NCBI GenBank assembly: GCA_031826515.1
Contig: CP134536.1
Location: forward strand, 2,982,501 to 3,046,500
Source of the DNA: Flavobacteriaceae bacterium HL-DH10
GTDB taxonomy: Bacteria > Bacteroidota > Bacteroidia > Flavobacteriales > Flavobacteriaceae
Length of the DNA: 64,000 nucleotides
Reading direction: 5' to 3'
The notes below the pieces were generated by a model. It did not search any database, had not been told where the DNA came from, and was given only the letters and a program-made list of their open reading frames with translations. Position 1 is the stretch's first letter. Each line of letters starts with the position of its first letter. A program made the translations under genes and the position numbers. Positions 1 through 7,449 of the stretch are shown here, one piece after another.

Positions 1-790
1 AAAGGGCTTGCCCTAATGTATTTGCTTTTTCTTGGTTGGTATTATATGCCGTAAATTCAGAAAGATGTTCACCTTCCATATAATCCATAGTAATAATACG
101 TTCTGAAGAGAATTCTTCGTAATACTTAGGAAACAATAGGTTGGAAATGTGAGAGCAAGCAGCAGCAATTTCTTTACTTTGCTTCATTTCCAACACATAA
201 TTTGTTTCCTCAACCAACTTGTTTTCTACTTCTTTAAAATATTTATCAGAGTCTTTGCCTTTAATATTAAACATATTCATAGCAATAGGTTTAACCATAG
301 CTAAATCTGAAGCAATACTTTCCGCAACTCCTGGATATTGGATTTTCACAGCAAGTTTTTTCCCATCTTTTTCTGCAATATGCACTTGACCAATGCTGGC
401 AGCGTTTACAGAAGTTGCGTTAAAAGTATCGAATATGTCATTAGGTGTTTTACCAAAATATTTTTTAAAAGTTTTTAATACAAGAGGAGGAGATAATGGT
501 GGAACAGAGAATTGTGCTAGCGAAAATTTCTCTACATAAGCTTGAGGTAAAATACTTTTTTCCATACTAAGCATTTGTGCTACTTTTAGAGCGCTTCCCT
601 TTAGCTGCTTTAAACCATCATATATATCTGTTGCATTATTTTTATTTAATCGGGCTTTGGCTTCAATTTCAGAATTAACCATTTTATCGCCATAATACTT
701 AATGTAATTAACGCCAACTTTAGCTCCTGTTGAAACCAATTTTGTAGCACGTTGTATTTTAGACGTAGGTATTTTATCTATAGTTTGCAT
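1..790 (-). CDS. AarF/UbiB (ABC1) family atypical kinase, partial
   Basis: The start codon is the ATG at 790-788 and the gene runs off the left edge, so only about the first 263 residues are visible. The protein carries the ABC1/UbiB N-lobe: an SVNAASIGQVH stretch, the family's alanine-rich nucleotide loop, followed by LAVKIQYPG with the ATP-binding lysine. Members of this family are atypical kinases/ATPases acting in isoprenoid quinone or lipid metabolism. The precise substrate cannot be told from this fragment. The gene lies directly downstream of the TetR-like gene that ends at 795, so the two probably form one transcript. Confidence 0.85.
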   Translation of the reverse strand, partial: MQTIDKIPTSKIQRATKLVSTGAKVGVNYIKYYGDKMVNSEIEAKARLNKNNATDIYDGLKQLKGSALKVAQMLSMEKSILPQAYVEKFSLAQFSVPPLSPPLVLKTFKKYFGKTPNDIFDTFNATSVNAASIGQVHIAEKDGKKLAVKIQYPGVAESIASDLAMVKPIAMNMFNIKGKDSDKYFKEVENKLVEETNYVLEMKQSKEIAAACSHISNLLFPKYYEEFSSERIITMDYMEGEHLSEFTAYNTNQEKANTLGQAL

Positions 791-794
791 AGGC

Positions 795-1451
795 TTAATT
801 CATTTGGAATTTTTCTTTGAAAAGGAATTTCCCTAAATCGATAACACTTTTTATTGGTGCTATATCCAGTACATCAAAGCTTGTATTTACAGATTTTTCG
901 ATAAAAATGTCTGTTTTTTCAAAAGAAGGCGAAGTATCATCAATCCAGAATTTCATAGTTAAAAGTAATTGTATCCATGCTGATTCTTTTAATGCCTTTT
1001 GTTGAATTTTTTCAAGCTGTTCTTGTTTAATTTCCAGCATCTCTATATCTAAATGGTCTATGTAATTTGAGAAATGCTGTTTTAATCCTGATAGTATTTT
1101 TAATCCTTTTAAACTGTTTTTGTGCTTGTTAAGTGCATATATAACGTAGCTTCTATTTGCTGTTAGATTTTCAAAAAAAGTAAAGTATAAGCTTAGAAGC
1201 TTGTTTCTAGAGTCAAAGCTTTCATAATCTTCACTTTTATTTAAAATAGCTATAGAATTATGAAAGAAGGCTTCAAAAATTTCTATTTCAATAGTTTCAA
1301 AAGAAGAAAAGAATTCATAAAATTTAGCTTCTTCAAAGTGGTGCATTTTAGAAAAAACAAAAACCGATTTAGGATTTTCGCCATGTTCTAATACATAGTC
1401 CATATAAAAGGACATGATATCGTGTCTTGAAATCGTTTTATTCTTTGCCAT
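795..1451 (-). CDS. TetR-like transcriptional regulator
   Basis: About 218 residues starting MAKNKTISRHDIMSFYMDYVLEHGENP, which matches a TetR/AcrR N-terminal helix bundle. The rest is all-helical with aromatic and charged residues, as in the TetR ligand/dimer domain. The ATG at 1451 is preferred over an upstream start at 1478 because the extra residues do not look like the family. The canonical TetR helix-turn-helix signature is weak, so the call rests on overall layout and on the frequent pairing of such genes with AarF kinases in Flavobacteria. Nested inverted repeats directly upstream (1481-1519) would suit autoregulation. Confidence 0.6.
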   Translation of the reverse strand: MAKNKTISRHDIMSFYMDYVLEHGENPKSVFVFSKMHHFEEAKFYEFFSSFETIEIEIFEAFFHNSIAILNKSEDYESFDSRNKLLSLYFTFFENLTANRSYVIYALNKHKNSLKGLKILSGLKQHFSNYIDHLDIEMLEIKQEQLEKIQQKALKESAWIQLLLTMKFWIDDTSPSFEKTDIFIEKSVNTSFDVLDIAPIKSVIDLGKFLFKEKFQMN

Positions 1452-1480
1452 AATTATTAATTTATGGTAAAGATACAAAA

Positions 1481-1519
1481 TGTTTAACTTATTTTAGTTT
1501 TTGTTAAACAAAATAAGTT
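1481..1519. promoter_or_regulatory. Nested inverted repeats upstream of TetR-like gene (candidate operator)
   Basis: TGTTTAAC (1481-1488) pairs with GTTAAACA (1503-1510), and AACTTATTTT (1486-1495) pairs with AAAATAAGTT (1510-1519). Both repeats sit 30-70 nt before the TetR-like start codon at 1451. A weak -7-like TATCTTTA is at 1475-1468 on the minus strand. TetR proteins usually bind such palindromes in their own promoter. Assignment as operator is inference. Confidence 0.4.
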
Positions 1520-1535
1520 GTTTTTTATGTAAACT

Positions 1536-2210
1536 TTAACAACAAAGGTCGTCAATTAGTAGTTTGCAGCTAGAAACGGCGGTAATAGCTCCTAAGATTG
1601 GAGCAGATATATATAACCATAAATATTGAAAATTACCAGTAAAAAGGGCAGGAGCAATAGAGCGAATAGGATTCATAGAAGCTTTAGTCATAGGACCTGC
1701 AAACATAGCTTCTAAAAGAATAACACCACCAACAGCAATAGCGGCCATGGTACCAATTTCTTTACTTCCTGTTGAAATATTTATAATAACTACCATTAAA
1801 AAGAAGGTAAGTAAAAACTCTAGTATTGCTGCTTTATAAGGAGGGAAACCCTCTGCAGGCGTAGTTTCTCCCAAAAACTGACTTTCAGGAAATAGAAACC
1901 ATAATAAAAATGCAGCTAAAATAGCGCCAATCGCTTGCGCTAAAATGTATCTAGGCACTTGTTTCCATGAGAATTTTTTAGCAAAAGCAAAACCAATAGT
2001 AACAGCAGGGTTAAAGTGTGCTCCTGAAATTTCTCCAAAAGCATATATCATTGCCATTACTATAAGTCCCCAAGTGGCGGCAACACCAACATGAGAAATA
2101 CTTCCGTTAGTAATTTCGTTAATTGTCATAGCGCCACAACCACAAAATACCATGGCGAAGGTGCCTATAGTTTCTGCGTAATACTGTTTCATATTGGTTA
2201 TTTTATTCAT
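1536..2210 (-). CDS. MIP/aquaporin family channel
   Basis: 224 residues, six hydrophobic segments, with the two half-helix motifs of the major intrinsic protein family: HFNPAVTIG (NPA at residues 67-69) and SMNPIRSIAPAL (NPI at 180-182). The arginine after the second box (R183) is the selectivity-filter Arg. Water or small neutral solutes are the expected substrate in the inner membrane; the second box reads NPI rather than NPA, a substitution that can change permeability. A start at the internal ATG (2192, MKQYYAETIG) is equally possible. It stands alone, divergent from the DUF2911 gene. Confidence 0.88.
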   Translation of the reverse strand: MNKITNMKQYYAETIGTFAMVFCGCGAMTINEITNGSISHVGVAATWGLIVMAMIYAFGEISGAHFNPAVTIGFAFAKKFSWKQVPRYILAQAIGAILAAFLLWFLFPESQFLGETTPAEGFPPYKAAILEFLLTFFLMVVIINISTGSKEIGTMAAIAVGGVILLEAMFAGPMTKASMNPIRSIAPALFTGNFQYLWLYISAPILGAITAVSSCKLLIDDLCC

Positions 2211-2237
2211 TTTATGCTTTTACTTAATTTAATGCAG

Positions 2238-2245
2238 CAAATATA
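2238..2245 (-). promoter_or_regulatory. -7 box upstream of aquaporin gene
   Basis: Minus-strand TATATTTG matches the Bacteroidetes -7 consensus TAnnTTTG and lies 28 nt before the aquaporin start. No convincing TTG is found at the usual -33 spacing, so the call is tentative. Confidence 0.4.
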
Positions 2246-2336
2246 CAATGTCTTATTTTAAGCTTTTGTTAACAATTAAAGGGATTTTGATACGTAAATT
2301 TATACCAAACAATAAATAATCTAATTACTACTTAAA

Positions 2337-3185
2337 ATGAAAAAACTACTATTAATCTTATTAGCATTTACAACGGTTTATTCGGTAAATGCTCAAATTG
2401 AAACGCCACAACCTAGTCCTTTTTCCAAAATGGAGCAAAAGGTTGGATTAACAGATGTGACTTTGGAATACTCTAGACCAAGTATGCGTGGGCGTACTAT
2501 TTTTGGAGATTTAGTGCCTTTTGGAAAGCTTTGGCGTTTAGGTGCTAATGCAAACACGAAAATTACATTTAGTGATGATGTTACTGTTGAAGGACAAACG
2601 TTAAAAGCAGGTACATATGCTATTTATGCGACACCAGGTGAAGAGTCTTGGGAGGTTGTTTTTTATAGTGACACTAGCAATTGGGGAACACCAGGTGAGT
2701 GGGATGAAGCAAAAGTAGTAGCAAAAACTACCGCAAAGGTTCATCAAATGCCATTTAATGTTGAGACTTTTACCATAGATATTAATGCCATAACTAATAA
2801 TGGTGCACAACTGGAATTTATTTGGGAAAGTACTTATGTAAGCGTGCCTTTTGAAGTCCCTACCGATAAAATGGTAAGTGCCTCTATAGATAAAATCATG
2901 AATGGTCCTGGAGCTGGAGATTATTATGCATCTGCAGTGTATTATTTACAAGCTGGTAAAGATGTTAATCAAGCCAAAACGTGGATTGATAAAGCGATTG
3001 CTATGGCAGGGGATAATCCCCCTTTTTGGCAGTTAAGACAACAATCATTAATCTATGCTAAAGCGGGTGATGTTAAAGGCGCTATTGCTGTAGCTAAAAA
3101 ATCGTTAGCAGGAGCAGAAGCGGCTGGTAATGCAGATTATGTAAAAATGAATAAAGAATCTATTGCTGAGTGGAGTGGCATGTAG
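2337..3185 (+). CDS. DUF2911 domain secreted protein with TPR-like C-terminus
   Basis: 282 residues. A Sec signal peptide covers residues 1-19 (MKKLLLILLAFTTVYSVNAQ). Residues about 30-170 are the DUF2911 domain, recognisable by the LEYSRPSMRGRTIFGDLVPFG and LWRLGANANT region and by GTYAIYATPG. The last 90 residues resemble a helical repeat with alternating alanines (ASAVYYLQAGKDVNQAKTWIDKAIAMAG), like the TPR tail found in many family members. The domain's function is unknown; the protein is expected in the periplasm or cell envelope. It is monocistronic, followed by a strong hairpin terminator at 3211-3241. Confidence 0.88.
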   Translation: MKKLLLILLAFTTVYSVNAQIETPQPSPFSKMEQKVGLTDVTLEYSRPSMRGRTIFGDLVPFGKLWRLGANANTKITFSDDVTVEGQTLKAGTYAIYATPGEESWEVVFYSDTSNWGTPGEWDEAKVVAKTTAKVHQMPFNVETFTIDINAITNNGAQLEFIWESTYVSVPFEVPTDKMVSASIDKIMNGPGAGDYYASAVYYLQAGKDVNQAKTWIDKAIAMAGDNPPFWQLRQQSLIYAKAGDVKGAIAVAKKSLAGAEAAGNADYVKMNKESIAEWSGM

Positions 3186-3210
3186 ATTTTTAGATGCTTC
3201 TAGAAATATG

Positions 3211-3241
3211 AAAAACGCAACTTGTTAAGAGTTGCGTTTTT
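3211..3241. terminator. Bidirectional intrinsic terminator
   Basis: A 12-bp stem, AAAAACGCAACT paired with AGTTGCGTTTTT, has a 7-nt loop and T-rich flanks on both strands. It sits between the convergent DUF2911 gene (plus) and the HNH gene (minus) and can serve both. Confidence 0.85.
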
Positions 3242-3254
3242 TGTTTAGATTTTA

Positions 3255-3809
3255 CTATTCTGTAACAGAAGCCCAATTTTCACCTCTTTTTATTCGATAA
3301 AGTTGCATTTCTGAAATGCCAAATTGTTTAGCTATCATCTTCATTCGCGTTCTTCGTTTAGGATCGTTTATTTTTCTTTTAATTAGTTTGACTTTAGTTT
3401 CTGTAAGTTTTGTGTGCGATGGTTTTTTACGAACTATTTTTTTAAAATCTGGATTAGAGAATTGATGATTTTCTTTTTCTTTTTTTGTTGCCCATTTTAA
3501 GTTTTCTAAACGGTTATCTGTTTTATCATAATTTAAATGAATAACATAAATGCCATCTCCCTGTTCAAGGAAATGTTCTGCTACGAGTTTGTGAACATAT
3601 CTACTGGTTAATTTCCCATTACGTTTTTGTTTAACAGGTAAGTTTTGATAACCATTAATATAATATCTCTTTACTAAATATTCTTTTTCATCTTTACAAT
3701 TTAAAATTCTACCATAATTAGAAATTTTAAATTTTTCATTTTCAGAAATGTTTTCATCAAACTGAATCTCTTTCCATTTTTCATTCCAGTAGTTTCTTAT
3801 TCTTTTCAA
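3255..3809 (-). CDS. Stand-alone NUMOD4/HNH endonuclease-like protein with C-terminal helix-turn-helix
   Basis: 184 residues. Residues about 8-60 look like the NUMOD4 motif of homing endonucleases (WKEIQF, then FKISNYGRIL). An HNH module follows: YVHKLVAEHFL, then H91, N99 (DKTDNRLENLKWAT) and H115. The residue before H91 is Ile where the family usually has Asp or Asn, so nuclease activity is not certain. The C-terminus (139-180) is basic and contains AKQFGISEMQLYRIKRGENW, a helix-turn-helix of the type used to bind target DNA. There is no intron or intein host gene nearby, so this is a free-standing gene, possibly of mobile origin. Confidence 0.75.
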   Translation of the reverse strand: MKRIRNYWNEKWKEIQFDENISENEKFKISNYGRILNCKDEKEYLVKRYYINGYQNLPVKQKRNGKLTSRYVHKLVAEHFLEQGDGIYVIHLNYDKTDNRLENLKWATKKEKENHQFSNPDFKKIVRKKPSHTKLTETKVKLIKRKINDPKRRTRMKMIAKQFGISEMQLYRIKRGENWASVTE

Positions 3810-3933
3810 TGTCTTGTATTAAATACGTTACAATCTAGTTGAATGTAGCTTGTTTCGTGGTTTAATAAATGAATTTAATAAAAAAGAAATGAAAAAAAAA
3901 TTATGAAACTGACGACAGATTGTCTTTTTTTAG

Positions 3934-4134
3934 TTAATCTTCATCTTCTAAAAAGAAAATGTTTTCAACGGGCTGTTTAAAAAGTTTAGCTATTTTAAGT
4001 GATAGCACTGTAGAAGGTACATACTTGTTTTTCTCCATAGCGTTAATAGTTTGCCTACTAACACCAATTTTATCTGCTAAATCAGCTTGAGTCATATCAT
4101 GAATGGCGCGTTGGATTTTAATTTTATTCTTCAT
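3934..4134 (-). CDS. Small XRE/Cro-type HTH regulator
   Basis: 66 residues, essentially one HTH_3 domain: MTQADLADKIGVSRQTINAMEKNKYVPS spans the helix-turn-helix, with the conserved Q and SRQTI recognition helix. The gene overlaps the membrane protein gene upstream by 11 nt, so translation is probably coupled. Such 65-70 residue YozG-like regulators paired with a short multi-pass membrane protein occur in Firmicutes and Bacteroidetes. The palindrome at 4567-4591 over the operon promoter is the likely binding site. Confidence 0.88.
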   Translation of the reverse strand: MKNKIKIQRAIHDMTQADLADKIGVSRQTINAMEKNKYVPSTVLSLKIAKLFKQPVENIFFLEDED

Positions 4135-4549
4135 CAGTATTAGATTTTAGTTTTAAAAAATTAAATCGGATAATAAAGAATATTAGTGGCGTGAACATAT
4201 TATATATCAAAACTGTAAAAAAGTTACCTTCATAAATAAATATTACAGTAATTAATAAAATAACATAGTTTAAAATAATAGCCCAAACTAAAGAATCGTT
4301 TCTAAGTTTAAATATAAATTCATCTTCAATTTTTTCTTTGGTAAAGCCTACTAAAAGCCCACCAATAATTATTAGGACAGAAATTATTTCATCTAAAAAT
4401 TCATAACCGAAGTCATTAATTAGACCTATATCAAAAAGATCTCTTTTTCCATCAGAAATTTGTAGAACTATTCCTGAAATTATTCCTAATAAAAATAAAG
4501 TCCAACCAAATTTCTTATACTTGTTTGGTAATAAATAATTTGTTTTCAT
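4124..4549 (-). CDS. Four-helix membrane protein paired with XRE regulator
   Basis: 141 residues with four predicted membrane segments (roughly 15-31, 54-72, 88-108 and 112-130), and a short charged tail ending KLKSNTDEE. I do not recognise a named family with confidence. It is the first gene of a two-gene operon with the XRE regulator, which starts inside its last codons. By analogy with similar pairs, the membrane partner may sense envelope state or modulate the regulator, but no catalytic motif is visible. Confidence 0.7.
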   Translation of the reverse strand: MKTNYLLPNKYKKFGWTLFLLGIISGIVLQISDGKRDLFDIGLINDFGYEFLDEIISVLIIIGGLLVGFTKEKIEDEFIFKLRNDSLVWAIILNYVILLITVIFIYEGNFFTVLIYNMFTPLIFFIIRFNFLKLKSNTDEE

Positions 4550-4566
4550 AAGTGTTCGTTTTTAAA

Positions 4567-4591
4567 TTGATTTATGTGATTGATAAATCAA
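4567..4591. promoter_or_regulatory. Palindromic operator over the XRE-operon promoter
   Basis: A perfect inverted repeat TTGATTTAT (4567-4575) and ATAAATCAA (4583-4591) with a 7-nt spacer. It overlaps the minus-strand -7 box (4596-4589) and the predicted start of transcription. A repressor bound here would block the promoter, fitting autoregulation by the HTH protein. Confidence 0.6.
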
Positions 4592-4619
4592 AAGTAAAAC
4601 AAACTTTACATATAGACAA
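4589..4619 (-). promoter_or_regulatory. Promoter of the membrane protein/XRE operon
   Basis: Reading the minus strand, TTG (4619-4617) is followed after 20 nt by TACTTTTG (4596-4589), an exact match to TTG-N19/20-TAnnTTTG. The predicted start of transcription is about 5 nt further, some 35 nt before the ATG at 4549. Confidence 0.65.
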
Positions 4620-4653
4620 GTATAGTTAACTTAAAGTAATGAAAATCTAACTA

Positions 4654-5640
4654 TTAGTATTCTAATTTAATAATGTCTCGAACGTCGTCTAGAAGTTTTA
4701 TGAGTTTTCTACTAAACTCGAAAGTCATAATATCACTCTCCGTTTTTCCATCTCTTATAAGTTGATTAAAGTGAATGGTTTCGTAATTATATCCAATAGT
4801 GTTATAACCGAAATCTTTTATCTCTTCTTTACCATCAATAAGTATCGAAACAGTTGTTGGCATATGAAACATGGTATTAATTTTTATAATTCCTTTTTCA
4901 CAATAAAAAATAGCTTCGGTTGGTAATACTTCTAAAAGAGAACTTTTTAAATGTGCTTTTACATCGTGATCATAATTAAAAGTCATATTACAAGATGAAT
5001 CTGCTCCGTTTTCAAAAAATGTAGCACTAGCTTCAATGTTTTTAGGTAGGCCAAGTGTAGAAAGTGTTGCGAAAATAGGGTAGATGCCAATATCTAAAAG
5101 GCTGCCACCACCAAGATTTTTATCAAAAAGTCTGGTGTTTGTATCGTACAGACGTTGAAAACCAAAATCAGCTTCAACTTTTAATAGGTTTCCGTAAGTT
5201 TTATTTTCTAATACTTTTAATACAAATTGATAATGTGGTAAAAAGTAAGTCCAAAGCGCTTCCATTAAAAGCACATTTTTTTCTTTGGCTTTGGTAATCA
5301 TCTCTTCAACTTCTTCGGCATCCATAGCAAAAGGTTTTTCACCTAAAACAGCAATTCCGTTTTCTAGACACAAAAGCGCATTTTCTTTATGTAAAGTGTG
5401 AGGCGTTGCAATATAAACCGCATCAATATTAGGGTCGTTTGCTAAAGCTTCATAGCTATCATAAGCTTTGGTTGCACTATATTCTTTAGCAAAATCATCT
5501 GCTTTTTCTTGATTTCTAGAAGCAACAGCATATAATTCGGCATCTTTAATAGTTAACAAATCGGTAGCAAATTGATTGGCTATTCTTCCTAAGCCAATAA
5601 TGCCCCATTTTATTTTTTTAAGTGGTGATTCTTGTGTCAT
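4654..5640 (-). CDS. Gfo/Idh/MocA family oxidoreductase
   Basis: 328 residues. The N-terminal Rossmann fold shows WGIIGLGRIANQFATDL (GxGxxA nucleotide loop, about residues 12-28) and the family's EKP motif in GEKPFAMDAEEVEEM, where the lysine is catalytic. The C-terminal alpha/beta dimer domain follows (GGGSLLDIGIYPIFA). Members use NAD(P) to oxidise or reduce sugars, cyclitols or related diols. It overlaps the 3' end of the symporter gene by 23 nt, so it belongs to the symporter/PIG-L operon and probably works on a carbohydrate-like substrate. Confidence 0.88.
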   Translation of the reverse strand: MTQESPLKKIKWGIIGLGRIANQFATDLLTIKDAELYAVASRNQEKADDFAKEYSATKAYDSYEALANDPNIDAVYIATPHTLHKENALLCLENGIAVLGEKPFAMDAEEVEEMITKAKEKNVLLMEALWTYFLPHYQFVLKVLENKTYGNLLKVEADFGFQRLYDTNTRLFDKNLGGGSLLDIGIYPIFATLSTLGLPKNIEASATFFENGADSSCNMTFNYDHDVKAHLKSSLLEVLPTEAIFYCEKGIIKINTMFHMPTTVSILIDGKEEIKDFGYNTIGYNYETIHFNQLIRDGKTESDIMTFEFSRKLIKLLDDVRDIIKLEY

Positions 5641-7333
5641 TATTTTTATTAATTAGTTGTAATAAACATGCTATGGTAATAACAATGGCGCAACCAACAA
5701 AGTTTAACCATAGAAAAGGGAGGTTAATATATTCGTATAAATCTAAAAGGTAGAGTCCAATTACAATGCCCTGAGTTATTAATGCACCAATAAAAACAGC
5801 ATTTCCTTTTACAAATTTAAAGAAGAAAGCTAACAAAAAGATGCCTAGAACATTGCCATAAAATATAGAACCAATAATATTTACGAGTTGAATTAAATTT
5901 TCGGCTAGATTGGCAATACAAGCGACTCCAATGGCAATAATACCCCAAGCAAATGTGAACCATTTAGATGCTTTTACCATTTGTTCTTCCGTTTTTTCGC
6001 TGGTATTACGTTTGTATAAATCAATTGTAGTTGTAGAGCCTAAAGCATTTAATTCGCTCGCTGTGCTAGACATAGCAGCACTTAAAATAACGGCTAATAG
6101 TAAACCAATGAGCCCGCGAGGTAAGTTGTTTATTATAAAGTGAATAAAGACATAATCTTTGTCGTTGCTTTCAATTTTAATACCTTCACTTTTAGACGCT
6201 TTATCAATTAAATCTCTTGCTTCAATTCTTAATTCATCATTCGCTTTATTAGCTATTGCAATATATTTTGAAGCTTGAGGGTTATCAGAATTTATGAAGG
6301 CTTCAATGATTTTCTGTTTGTCATTAAAAATGTCTTTTTGTTCTTTCTGAAGGATTTTATAATCATTAGCAAATTCAGAATTTAGAACAACCTCGGTAGC
6401 TGTTGGATTAAAATTAACGGGAGCTTCGTTAAATTGATAAAACACAAAAACCATAACGCCTACTAGTAAAATAAAGAATTGCATAGGCACTTTTAGTAAG
6501 CCGTTAAAAATTAAACCGAGTTGCATTTCTTTAACCGATTTACCTGACAGGTAACGCTGTACCTGACTTTGGTCGGTTCCGAAATAAGATAGCATTAAAA
6601 AGGTTCCTCCAATTATACCACTCCAAAATGTATAGCGGTTATCTAAATTGAAAGAGAAATCTAAAACTTCCATTTTACCACTAGCTCCTGCAATATCTAA
6701 TGCTTTACTAAATGTTATATCCTGAGGAAGTTTATCGACTATTAAAAAAAAGGCGACTAGCATCCCAATAAAGATAACAACCATTTGATGTTTTTGAGTG
6801 ACATTTACAGCACGCGTGCCACCAGAAACCGTATAAATAATAACTAAAAGTCCGATAACGATATTTAGAGTCAGTAAATCCCAGCCTAAAACAACCGATA
6901 AAATAATAGCAGGAGCAAAAATGGTGATTCCAGCTGCTAAACCGCGTTGAATTAAAAATAGAATAGCAGCTAAGGTTCGGGTTTTTAAATCGAAACGGTT
7001 TTCTAGAAATTCATAAGCGGTATATACTTTTAATCGGTGATATAGCGGGATAAAAACCACGCAAATGACTATCATGGCAATGGGTAAACCAAAATAGAAT
7101 TGTACAAAGCCCATTCCTGAATGAAAGGCTTGACCAGGTGTAGAAAGAAAGGTTATAGCACTGGCTTGTGTTGCCATTACAGAAAGCCCTATAGTCCACC
7201 ATTTGGACGTGTTACCACCTTTTAAATAATCTTGTACATTTTTGCTGCCTCTAGTTTGATATGTGCCATAAGTAACTATAGCTATTAACGTTATACCAAG
7301 TACTGTCCAATCAATCCAACTTATAGTTTGCAT
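5618..7333 (-). CDS. SSS-family sodium:solute symporter
   Basis: 571 residues, about 13 membrane helices. Family signatures are the N-terminal TRGSKNVQDYLKGGNTSKWWTIGLSVMATQASAITFLSTPGQAF and the TVSGGTRAVNVTQ segment. A long hydrophilic insertion (about residues 315-400) is rich in N, D and K. This is the sialic acid/sugar/cyclitol branch rather than the acetate branch, judging by its genetic neighbours: a Gfo/Idh enzyme downstream and a PIG-L deacetylase upstream. It starts 4 nt after a 36-codon gene for a single-span membrane protein (7338-7448), reminiscent of DUF4212-SSS pairs. Confidence 0.88.
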   Translation of the reverse strand: MQTISWIDWTVLGITLIAIVTYGTYQTRGSKNVQDYLKGGNTSKWWTIGLSVMATQASAITFLSTPGQAFHSGMGFVQFYFGLPIAMIVICVVFIPLYHRLKVYTAYEFLENRFDLKTRTLAAILFLIQRGLAAGITIFAPAIILSVVLGWDLLTLNIVIGLLVIIYTVSGGTRAVNVTQKHQMVVIFIGMLVAFFLIVDKLPQDITFSKALDIAGASGKMEVLDFSFNLDNRYTFWSGIIGGTFLMLSYFGTDQSQVQRYLSGKSVKEMQLGLIFNGLLKVPMQFFILLVGVMVFVFYQFNEAPVNFNPTATEVVLNSEFANDYKILQKEQKDIFNDKQKIIEAFINSDNPQASKYIAIANKANDELRIEARDLIDKASKSEGIKIESNDKDYVFIHFIINNLPRGLIGLLLAVILSAAMSSTASELNALGSTTTIDLYKRNTSEKTEEQMVKASKWFTFAWGIIAIGVACIANLAENLIQLVNIIGSIFYGNVLGIFLLAFFFKFVKGNAVFIGALITQGIVIGLYLLDLYEYINLPFLWLNFVGCAIVITIACLLQLINKNNDTRITT

Positions 7334-7337
7334 GGTG

Positions 7338-7448
7338 TTAAAAGGATTTTGTTATGATGTAGAACGCTATAAAATAGATGGCATTGGCAATTAAAACAAT
7401 AGAGTAAAGTTTTAACCAAGGTTGTTTTGTTTCTTTTTCTTCAGACAT
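7338..7448 (-). CDS. 36-residue single-span membrane protein, SSS-linked
   Basis: Reading the minus strand from ATG at 7448 gives MSEEKETKQPWLKLYSIVLI and then a hydrophobic run to ITKSF, ending at TAA 7340-7338. Residues 1-13 are charged and 14-32 form one membrane helix. The ATG lies 1 nt after the PIG-L stop codon, and the stop is 4 nt before the symporter start, so it is embedded in the operon with no spare sequence. That placement, and the resemblance to small partner subunits of other SSS transporters, supports a real gene. It matches no family I can name. Confidence 0.65.
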   Translation of the reverse strand: MSEEKETKQPWLKLYSIVLIANAIYFIAFYIITKSF

Positions 7449-7449
7449 T

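Noticed and set aside
3255-3809. Prophage or integrated element around the HNH gene
   Set aside because: Flanked by ordinary chromosomal genes, no integrase, att sites or other phage genes are visible.
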